Assembly: GCA_020438595.1 (NCBI GenBank)
Contig: JAGQUI010000049.1
Location: 1-11,227, forward strand
From: Propionibacteriaceae bacterium
GTDB taxonomy: Bacteria > Actinomycetota > Actinomycetes > Propionibacteriales > Propionibacteriaceae
Length of the DNA stretch: 11,227 bases
Reading direction: 5' to 3'
Shown here: positions 5,785-11,227 of the stretch, one piece after another
Layout: every line of letters begins with the position of its first letter
Position numbering within the stretch: position 1 is the stretch's first letter
Notes under the pieces: generated by a model
Seen by the model: only the letters and a program-made list of their open reading frames with translations
Databases searched by the model: none
What the model was told of the DNA's origin: nothing
Position numbers and translations under genes: made by a program

Positions 5785-7446
5785 GTGAAGAGCAAGCGAT
5801 TCGAGGCACTCGACGCTCGTCCGGTCAACCAGGACGGGTTCGTCACCGAGTGGCCTGAAGTCGGCCTGATCGCCATGAGCAGCCCGAACGACCCCAAGCC
5901 CTCGATCCGCATTGAGGGTGGCAAGGTCGTCGAGCTCGACGGCAAGCAGCGCGCCGACTTCGACATGATCGACACGTTCATCGCCGACTACGGCATCAAG
6001 CTGGACAACGCCGAGGCCGTCTGCAAGATGGACTCCCTCGAGCTGGCCAGGAAGCTGTGCGACATCAACGTGCCGCGGTGCGACGTGGTCTCGCTGACCA
6101 CCGCGATGACCCCGGCCAAGATCACCGAGGTCGTCAGCCAGATGACCGTCCTCGAGATGATGATGGCCGTCACCAAGATGCGGGCCCGCAAGTCCCCGGC
6201 CAACCAGGCACACGTGACCAACCTCAAGGACCACCCGGTCCAGATCGCCGCGGATGCGGCGGAGGCTGCGCTGCGTGGCTTCGCCGAACTGGAGACCACG
6301 GTCGGCATCGTCCGCTACGCGCCGTTCAACGCCATCTCGCTGATGGTGGGCGCGCAGGTCGGTCGTCCGGGCATTCTCACCCAGTGCGCGGTCGAGGAGG
6401 CCACCGAGCTCGAGCTCGGTATGCGCGGCTTCACCGCCTACGCCGAGACCGTGTCGGTGTACGGCACCGAGGCCGTGTTCATGGACGGTGACGACACCCC
6501 GTGGTCGAAGGCGTTCCTCGCTTCCTGCTACGCCTCGCGTGGCCTGAAGATGCGGTTCACCTCCGGCACCGGCTCCGAGGTCCAGATGGGCTACGCCGAG
6601 GGCAAGTCGATGCTCTACCTGGAATCCCGCTGCCTGTACATCACCAAGGCCGCCGGCTCCCAGGGCATCCAGAACGGCTCCGTCTCCTGCGTGGGCGTTC
6701 CCGCGGCCGTGCCGCAGGGCATCCGGGCGATCCTGGCCGAGAACCTGATCGCGACCGCGCTCGACCTCGAGTGCGCGTCGTCCAACGACCAGACGTTCAC
6801 CCACTCCGACCTGCGCCGCGTCGCCCGGTCGCTGATGCAGTTCGTGCCCGGCACGGACTTCATCTGCTCCGGCTACTCGGCCACGCCGAACTACGACAAC
6901 ATGTTCGCCGGCTCCAACTGGGACGCCGACGACTACGACGACTGGGTGATCATCCAGCGCGACCTCAAGGTCGACGGTGGTCTGGTGCCCGTGGTCGAGG
7001 AGGACGTGGTCCGGGTGCGCAACAAGGCCGCGAAGGTGATCCAGGCGCTGTTCCGCGAGCTCGGCCTGACCGAGGTCACGGACGCGGAGGTCGAGGCCGC
7101 CACCTACGCCCGTGGTTCGCAGGACATGCCCAACCGCAACGTGGTGGAGGACCTGAAGGCCGCCGGCGACCTGATGAAGCGTGGCCTCACCGGCGTCGAG
7201 ATCGTCAAGGCGCTCGCGAAGGCGGGCTTCGAGGACGTGGCCGGCTCGGTGTTCGGGATGCTCAAGCAGCGCGTGGCCGGTGACTACCTGCACACGTCCG
7301 CGATCCTGAACGACTCCTTCGAGGTGATCAGTGCCGTGAACCAGCCCAACGACTACCACGGGCCGCAGACCGGCTACCAGATCTCGGACGAGAAGTGGGA
7401 GCAGTTGAAGACCATCCGCCAGGCGATCAGCCCCGAGAACGTCTGA
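5785..7446 (+). CDS. pduC: Propanediol dehydratase large subunit PduC
   Basis: The 553-residue alpha subunit of adenosylcobalamin-dependent diol dehydratase converts 1,2-propanediol to propionaldehyde (and can act on glycerol) by a radical mechanism. It is almost the length of Salmonella PduC (554) and strongly similar throughout. All residues known from the Klebsiella oxytoca enzyme to bind substrate or its metal ion or to act in catalysis are at the same numbers: Q141, H143, E170, E205, E221, T222, Q296, D335 and S362. The start is GTG at 5785, with GAGG 7 nt upstream, and the protein begins with the family pattern KSKRFEALDARPVNQDGFV. No truncation or frameshift is seen, so an active subunit is expected. 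It is carried into the microcompartment with PduD and PduE. A glycerol dehydratase alpha subunit is the nearest alternative, but the extended PduD and PduE N-termini and the shell genes favour diol dehydratase. Confidence 0.97.
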   Translation: MKSKRFEALDARPVNQDGFVTEWPEVGLIAMSSPNDPKPSIRIEGGKVVELDGKQRADFDMIDTFIADYGIKLDNAEAVCKMDSLELARKLCDINVPRCDVVSLTTAMTPAKITEVVSQMTVLEMMMAVTKMRARKSPANQAHVTNLKDHPVQIAADAAEAALRGFAELETTVGIVRYAPFNAISLMVGAQVGRPGILTQCAVEEATELELGMRGFTAYAETVSVYGTEAVFMDGDDTPWSKAFLASCYASRGLKMRFTSGTGSEVQMGYAEGKSMLYLESRCLYITKAAGSQGIQNGSVSCVGVPAAVPQGIRAILAENLIATALDLECASSNDQTFTHSDLRRVARSLMQFVPGTDFICSGYSATPNYDNMFAGSNWDADDYDDWVIIQRDLKVDGGLVPVVEEDVVRVRNKAAKVIQALFRELGLTEVTDAEVEAATYARGSQDMPNRNVVEDLKAAGDLMKRGLTGVEIVKALAKAGFEDVAGSVFGMLKQRVAGDYLHTSAILNDSFEVISAVNQPNDYHGPQTGYQISDEKWEQLKTIRQAISPENV

Positions 7447-7456
7447 GGAGAGTGAG

Positions 7457-8113
7457 ATGGACGAGAAGACGCTGCGAAGCATCATCGAAGAGGTCATCAA
7501 GGAGTTCACCGGTGGAAGCGGCGGGACCGCCGTCGCCACTGCGCCGAGCGTGAGTTCCGCGTCCGGCTCGCTGCAGATCAGCGACGCCGGGCCCGCCGAG
7601 CGGGGCACCAACCCGCGCGAGGTCGTGATCGCCCTGGCCCCCGGCTTCGGTGGCCGGATGACCCACACGATCATCGACGTCGACCACGGCGACGTCCTGC
7701 GCGAGGTGTGCGCGGGCATCGAGGAGCAGGGCCTGTCCTACCGGTTCATCCGCGTGTACCGCACCGCGGATGTCGGCTTCATCGCCCACGAGGCGGCGAA
7801 GCTGTCCGGTTCGGGCATCGGGATCGGCATCCAGTCCCGCGGCACGACGGTGATCCACCAGAAGGACCTGCCGCCGCTGTCGAACCTGGAGCTGTTCTCC
7901 CAGGCACCGCTGGTCGACCTGGAGACGTTCCGCGCGATCGGCTCCAATGCGGCCAAGTACGCCAAGGGCGAGTCGCCCTCGCCGGTGCCGGTCCGCAACG
8001 ACCAGATGGCCAGGCCGAAGTACCAGGCCATCGCGGCGCTGTGGCACATCAAGGAGACCCAGCTCTGCGACCCGAACAAGAAGACCCAGACCCTCCGGGT
8101 CGAGTACCGGTAG
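7457..8113 (+). CDS. pduD: Propanediol dehydratase medium subunit PduD
   Basis: The 218-residue beta subunit of diol dehydratase helps to hold adenosylcobalamin against PduC. Residues 1-17 (DEKTLRSIIEEVIKEF after the Met) form an amphipathic helix of the type that targets the dehydratase into microcompartments in Salmonella. A Gly/Ser/Ala-rich linker (about 18-50) joins it to the core. The core starts near REVVIALAPGFGGRMTHTIIDVDHG and includes GSGIGIGIQSRGTTVIHQKDLPPL, a stretch echoed in PduH. Glycerol dehydratase beta subunits lack the N-terminal extension, so its presence supports the Pdu assignment. ATG 7457 follows GAGGAG by 6 nt and lies 10 nt after pduC, so the subunits are probably translated together. 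Confidence 0.95.
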   Translation: MDEKTLRSIIEEVIKEFTGGSGGTAVATAPSVSSASGSLQISDAGPAERGTNPREVVIALAPGFGGRMTHTIIDVDHGDVLREVCAGIEEQGLSYRFIRVYRTADVGFIAHEAAKLSGSGIGIGIQSRGTTVIHQKDLPPLSNLELFSQAPLVDLETFRAIGSNAAKYAKGESPSPVPVRNDQMARPKYQAIAALWHIKETQLCDPNKKTQTLRVEYR

Positions 8114-8122
8114 GAGAGCGAC

Positions 8123-8632
8123 ATGGAATCCGAAGAACTGATCCGCCAGATCATGTCCGAGGTGATGGCGAACCTCGGCAAGGACCAGGTGTCGTTCGCC
8201 AAGAAGCCGGCGGCCGGTGGTGGCGTGGACGCGTCCAGCTACCCGCTTGGCGAGAAGATGCCGGAGCAGATCAAGGCGGCCACCGGCAAGGTGCTGGGCG
8301 ACTTCAGCCTCGACAAGGTGAAGTCGGGCGAGCTCACCGCCGACGACTTCCGGATCGCCCCGGAGACCCTGGAGATGCAGGCCCAGGTGGCCGAGTCCGT
8401 CGGACGCGACACCCTGGCCCGCAACATGCGCAGGGCCGCCGAACTTATCAAGGTCCCGGACGCCGAGCTGCTGGGCGTCTACAACGCGCTGCGTCCGTAC
8501 CGCTCGACCAAGGCCGAGCTCTACGGCATCGCCGACGACCTGGCGAACAAGTACGGCTGCACCGTGAACGCGGCCTTCATCAAGGAAGCGGCGGACGTGT
8601 ACGAGAAGCGCGGCCGCCTCAAGGCCGAGTGA
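8123..8632 (+). CDS. pduE: Propanediol dehydratase small subunit PduE
   Basis: The 169-residue gamma subunit of diol dehydratase is close to the 173 residues of Salmonella PduE. The core begins near YPLGEKMPEQIKAATGKVLGD and runs through LTADDFRIAPETLEMQAQVAE, RNMRRAAELIKVPDAELLGVYNALRPYRS and the ending FIKEAADVYEKRGRLK, all family features. Residues 2-17 (ESEELIRQIMSEVMAN) are an amphipathic helix that matches the N-terminus of PduB at 10 of 16 positions. AGGAG (8112-8116) overlaps the TAG stop of pduD and lies 6 nt before ATG 8123, so translation is likely coupled. A strong hairpin at 8639-8669 follows just after the stop, before pduG. Confidence 0.95.
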   Translation: MESEELIRQIMSEVMANLGKDQVSFAKKPAAGGGVDASSYPLGEKMPEQIKAATGKVLGDFSLDKVKSGELTADDFRIAPETLEMQAQVAESVGRDTLARNMRRAAELIKVPDAELLGVYNALRPYRSTKAELYGIADDLANKYGCTVNAAFIKEAADVYEKRGRLKAE

Positions 8633-8638
8633 GGCAAG

Positions 8639-8669
8639 CGGGGCCGGCGATCCCTGGTCGCCGGCCCCG
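8639..8669 (+). terminator. Intra-operon hairpin between pduE and pduG
   Basis: CGGGGCCGGCGA (8639-8650) and TCGCCGGCCCCG (8658-8669) form a perfect 12-bp stem with a 7-nt loop, in the longest gap (68 nt) of the main operon. The pduG ribosome binding site (GAGGAAG, 8687-8693) stays free. The hairpin may act as a partial terminator or as an mRNA end-protecting structure, giving more dehydratase than reactivase. The structure is read directly; the function is inferred. Confidence 0.6.
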
Positions 8670-8700
8670 ACCCCACGTCCACGATCGAGGAAGCTGAGCA

Positions 8701-10515
8701 ATGGCCCTGATCGCCGGTATCGACATCGGCAACGCCACCACCGAGGTGGCACTCGCGGAGCTCTCCCCGGGTGCCACCCCGGTGTTCCTGGCGTCCTCGA
8801 TCGTCCCCACGACCGGGATCAAGGGCACCGCGCAGAACACCCAGGGCGTGTTCGCCGCGCTCAGCGAGGCGCTCGACCGGGCGAACCGGAGGATCTCCGA
8901 CCTCGACCTGATCCGGATCAACGAGGCGGCGCCGGTGATCGGCGACGTGGCGATGGAGACCATCTCGGAGACGGTGATCACCGAGTCGACGATGATCGGC
9001 CACAACCCCGACACGCCCGGCGGCCTGGGCATCGGGGTGGGGACGACGGTCGCGATCGGCGACATCGAACGCGGCACCCCCGGCACCCCCTACATCGTGG
9101 TGGCCGACCGCTCCTACACCTTCGAGGACGTCGCCGCCCGGATCAACGCCGCCGCCACCCGGCTGCAGGTGACCGGCGCCATCCTGCAGCGCGACGACGG
9201 CGTCCTCGTGCACAACCGGCTCACCCACAAGGTGCCGATCGTCGACGAGGTGAGCCTGATCGACAAGGTGCCGCTGGGCATGCTCGCCGCGATCGAGGTG
9301 GCCGAGGTCGGACGGATCATCGAGACCCTGGCCAACCCCTACGGCATCGCCACCCTGTTCGGTCTCAACCCCGATGAGACGGCGTCGGTGGTACCGATGG
9401 CCCGATCGCTGGTGGGCAACCGGTCGGCCGTCGTGATCAAGACCCCGAAGGGCGACGTCCACGAACGCCGGATCCCGGCCGGTTCGCTGCAGTTCATCGG
9501 CGAACGCACCGCCGAGGTCGATGTCGACCGGGGCGCGGAGGAGATCATGAGGGCGGCCGGCACGGTCGGCCCGATCACCAACATCAGGGGTGAACCCGGC
9601 ACCAACATCGGCGGAATGATGGAGAAGGTCCGCGTGGTGATGGGCCGGCTCACCGACCGCGACCCGTCCGGGATCGAGGTCACCGACCTGCTCGCCGTCG
9701 ACACCCAGGTGCCCCAGAAGGTCACCGGCGGCCTGGCCGGGGAGTTCTCGCTCGAGGCCGCCGTCGGCATCGCCGCGATGGTGAAGGCCGACCACCTGCA
9801 GATGCAGCGGATCGCGCACGACATGACCGACCAGTTCGGCATCCCGGTGGAGGTCGGCGGGGTGGAGGCCGAGATGGCCGTCCGCGGCGCGCTGACCACG
9901 CCCGGCTCGTCGGTGCCGATCGCGATCCTCGACATGGGCGCCGGCTCGACGGACGCGTCGGTGCTGAAGGTGGACGGGACGGCCCGCAGCATCCACCTGG
10001 CCGGTGCCGGCAACATGGTCACGCTGCTGATCCAGTCCGAACTGGGCCTGGAGAGCGCGGAGGACGCCGAGAACATCAAGCGATACCCGCTGGCCCGCGT
10101 GGAGACACTGTTCAACATCCGCCATGAGGACGGCACCGTCGAGTTCTTCGACAACCCGTTGCCTCCGCAGGTGTTCGCCCGCACGGTGGTGATGCACCCG
10201 GAGGGGATGATCCCGCTCCCGTTGCGCCAGCCGCTCGAGCTGATCCGGCAGGTCCGGATCCGGTCGAAGGAGCGGGTCTTCGTCACCAACGCGCTGAGAG
10301 CCCTGGCCGCGGTCAGCCCGACCAACAGCGTCCGCGACGTGGCCCACGTCGTGCTCGTCGGCGGTTCCGCCCTGGACTTCGAGATCCCGCAGCTGGTCAC
10401 CAAGGCGCTCGGGGAGTACCGGGTCGTCGCCGGTCGCGCGAACATCCGTGGGAGCGAAGGCCCCCGCAATGCGGTCGCCACCGGTCTGGTGCTGGCGTGG
10501 GAGGCGCAGCGATGA
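8701..10515 (+). CDS. pduG: Diol dehydratase reactivase large subunit PduG
   Basis: The 604-residue ATPase subunit of the diol dehydratase reactivating factor is close in length to Salmonella PduG (610). With PduH it uses ATP to release damaged cobalamin from inactivated PduCDE. It has the actin/Hsp70-like phosphate-1 motif GIDIGNATTEVAL (6-18) and the phosphate-2 motif ILDMGAGSTDAS (409-420), with long family-identical stretches such as TESTMIGHNPDTPGG, ILQRDDGVLVHNRL, GLAGEFSLEAAVGIA and GSEGPRNAVATGL. T105, D166 and D182 match or lie next to the Mg2+-binding residues I recall for Klebsiella DdrA. The gene follows the 8639-8669 hairpin and overlaps pduH by 4 nt. No sign of damage is seen. 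Confidence 0.96.
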   Translation: MALIAGIDIGNATTEVALAELSPGATPVFLASSIVPTTGIKGTAQNTQGVFAALSEALDRANRRISDLDLIRINEAAPVIGDVAMETISETVITESTMIGHNPDTPGGLGIGVGTTVAIGDIERGTPGTPYIVVADRSYTFEDVAARINAAATRLQVTGAILQRDDGVLVHNRLTHKVPIVDEVSLIDKVPLGMLAAIEVAEVGRIIETLANPYGIATLFGLNPDETASVVPMARSLVGNRSAVVIKTPKGDVHERRIPAGSLQFIGERTAEVDVDRGAEEIMRAAGTVGPITNIRGEPGTNIGGMMEKVRVVMGRLTDRDPSGIEVTDLLAVDTQVPQKVTGGLAGEFSLEAAVGIAAMVKADHLQMQRIAHDMTDQFGIPVEVGGVEAEMAVRGALTTPGSSVPIAILDMGAGSTDASVLKVDGTARSIHLAGAGNMVTLLIQSELGLESAEDAENIKRYPLARVETLFNIRHEDGTVEFFDNPLPPQVFARTVVMHPEGMIPLPLRQPLELIRQVRIRSKERVFVTNALRALAAVSPTNSVRDVAHVVLVGGSALDFEIPQLVTKALGEYRVVAGRANIRGSEGPRNAVATGLVLAWEAQR

Positions 10516-10859
10516 GTGAGCGTCCCACCATCCGGCTCCGGCTCAGTGATCGAATCACCGAGGACCAGATCGACGAGGTGCTGCACGGCATCGAGGAGGA
10601 GGGGGTGCCGGTGGAGGTCAGCCACCACCCCGAGCAGAACCCGCTGGTGCTGGCCCACGACGCGAGCCTGGAGTCGCGGCTCGGGATCGGCATCGGGATC
10701 GGGCTCGACTTCGTCGTGATCACCACAGAGAAGCTGCCCGCCGACCGGCCCTACCTGGTCGAGAACCTGAACCGGGCGGACGCCAGCGACAGGGCCGTCG
10801 GGGCGAACGCCGCCCGCCTGGTCAAGAGAATGCCACTCACCGATCTGACTGCGATCTGA
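10512..10859 (+). CDS. pduH: Diol dehydratase reactivase small subunit PduH
   Basis: The 115-residue small subunit of the diol dehydratase reactivase is about the length of Salmonella PduH (116). It starts at ATG 10512, whose last bases form the TGA of pduG (ATGA overlap), so its translation should be coupled to pduG and the two made in equal amounts. Family features are HGIEEEGVPVEV (25-36), GIGIGIGLDFVVITTEKLPADRPYL and the ending GANAARLVKRMPLTDL. The middle part resembles GSGIGIGIQSRGTTVIHQKDLP in PduD. This agrees with the known mechanism, in which the small reactivase subunit has the fold of the dehydratase beta subunit and takes its place to free the bound cofactor. A longer in-frame start at 10497 is unlikely because it would extend into pduG without matching the family. 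Confidence 0.92.
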   Translation: MSERPTIRLRLSDRITEDQIDEVLHGIEEEGVPVEVSHHPEQNPLVLAHDASLESRLGIGIGIGLDFVVITTEKLPADRPYLVENLNRADASDRAVGANAARLVKRMPLTDLTAI

Positions 10860-10870
10860 AGGAGCAAGTG

Positions 10871-11227
10871 ATGCCCAACCTGAGCCTCGGCACCATTGAG
10901 GTACTCGGCCTGCCCGCCGCGGTGGAGGCCGCGGACGTCGCGCTGAAGACAGCGAACGTGACACTGATCGGCTACGAGACCACGGACGGAATGGGCATGG
11001 TGGCGGTGAAGATCGAGGGCCAGGTGTCCGCGGTCAAGTCCGCCATCGACGCCGCCTGCGCCGCCGCGTCCCGGATCACGAAGGTGTTCGCCACCTCGGT
11101 GATCCCGCGGCCCAGCGATCAGCTGGAGCCCGTGGTGCTCACCGACGTGACCGTGGGCCTCGAGGCGCCCGCGCCCGCGCCGGAGCCCCCCGCGCCGGAG
11201 CCGGAGCCCCCCGCGCCCGAGCCGGAG
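10871..11227 (+). CDS. pduK: PduK-like BMC-domain shell protein with proline-rich tail (3' end outside window)
   Basis: The first 119 residues are present and the frame is open at the right edge. Residues 4-90 are a single BMC domain: LSLGTIEVLGLPAAVEAADVA at the start, AVKSAIDAACAAA in the middle, and VFATSVIPRPSDQLEPVV at the end. From about residue 99 the sequence becomes a Pro/Glu/Ala-rich tail. A BMC domain with an acidic, proline-rich extension, next to pduH, fits PduK, a minor shell protein in Salmonella whose tail ends in a short cysteine motif. The pore region reads TTDGMGMV, with Met where PduA has Ser. GGAG (10861-10864) lies 6 nt before ATG 10871. Without the C-terminus, another extended BMC-H protein remains possible. 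Confidence 0.8.
   Translation, partial: MPNLSLGTIEVLGLPAAVEAADVALKTANVTLIGYETTDGMGMVAVKIEGQVSAVKSAIDAACAAASRITKVFATSVIPRPSDQLEPVVLTDVTVGLEAPAPAPEPPAPEPEPPAPEPE
11165..11227 (+). repeat. Low-complexity Pro/Glu/Ala-coding repeat
   Basis: The last 63 nt code for alternating proline, glutamate and alanine, with near-tandem copies of CCGGAGCCCCCCGCG. The array runs out of the window, so its length is unknown. Such tracts are prone to length change by slippage and to assembly errors. Confidence 0.7.

Noticed and set aside
5629..7719. A 696-codon minus-strand open frame opposite pduC
   Set aside because: No domain is recognisable. It is a shadow of pduC, which keeps every active-site residue I checked. 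Long antisense frames are expected at this G+C content.
8700..10860. Glycerol dehydratase (dha) locus instead of pdu
   Set aside because: The PduD and PduE subunits have N-terminal microcompartment-targeting extensions and lie between shell-protein genes, so the pdu assignment fits better; use of glycerol as an extra substrate stays possible.

Overview
The window is high in G+C, with G/C-rich third codon positions, GTG starts and closely packed genes. This fits an actinobacterium (Actinomycetota). A propionibacterial or related lineage is plausible from the pathway, but the window cannot settle it. Its content is a propanediol-utilization (pdu) bacterial microcompartment locus, cut off at its right end.

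Layout. 1-770: the end of a PLP-dependent aminotransferase-fold gene, probably a MocR-type regulator or an aminotransferase. 771-1117: no gene; a terminator-like hairpin followed by a run of small hairpins. 1118-2437: a PocR-domain/AraC-type activator. 2394-3524: a PduQ-like iron alcohol dehydrogenase whose start lies inside the regulator gene. 3525-3609: a large imperfect hairpin between convergent genes. 4373-3610 (minus strand): pduU then pduV, overlapping by 4 nt. 4374-4682: a divergent control region. 4683 to the end (plus strand): pduA-B-C-D-E-(hairpin)-G-H-K, with pduK incomplete.

How the genes work together. PduA, PduB, PduU and PduK are shell proteins. PduCDE is the adenosylcobalamin-dependent diol dehydratase, which turns 1,2-propanediol into propionaldehyde (and may act on glycerol); every active-site residue I checked in PduC is present. 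PduGH reactivates the dehydratase after its cofactor is damaged. PduQ would reduce propionaldehyde to 1-propanol and regenerate NAD+ inside the shell. PduV is a small GTPase of the EutP/PduV type. The PocR/AraC protein is the likely diol-responsive activator. pduJ, L, M, N, O, P, S, T and W are not in the window and may lie downstream.

I do not see an entirely new system. The less ordinary points are: pduQ is coupled to the regulator; pduUV is divergent from the main operon; PduB and PduE share almost the same N-terminal targeting helix; the usual internal start for the short form of PduB is missing; PduK has a changed pore and a Pro/Glu/Ala-rich tail; a 12-bp hairpin separates the dehydratase genes from the reactivase genes; and several structured non-coding segments are unexplained.
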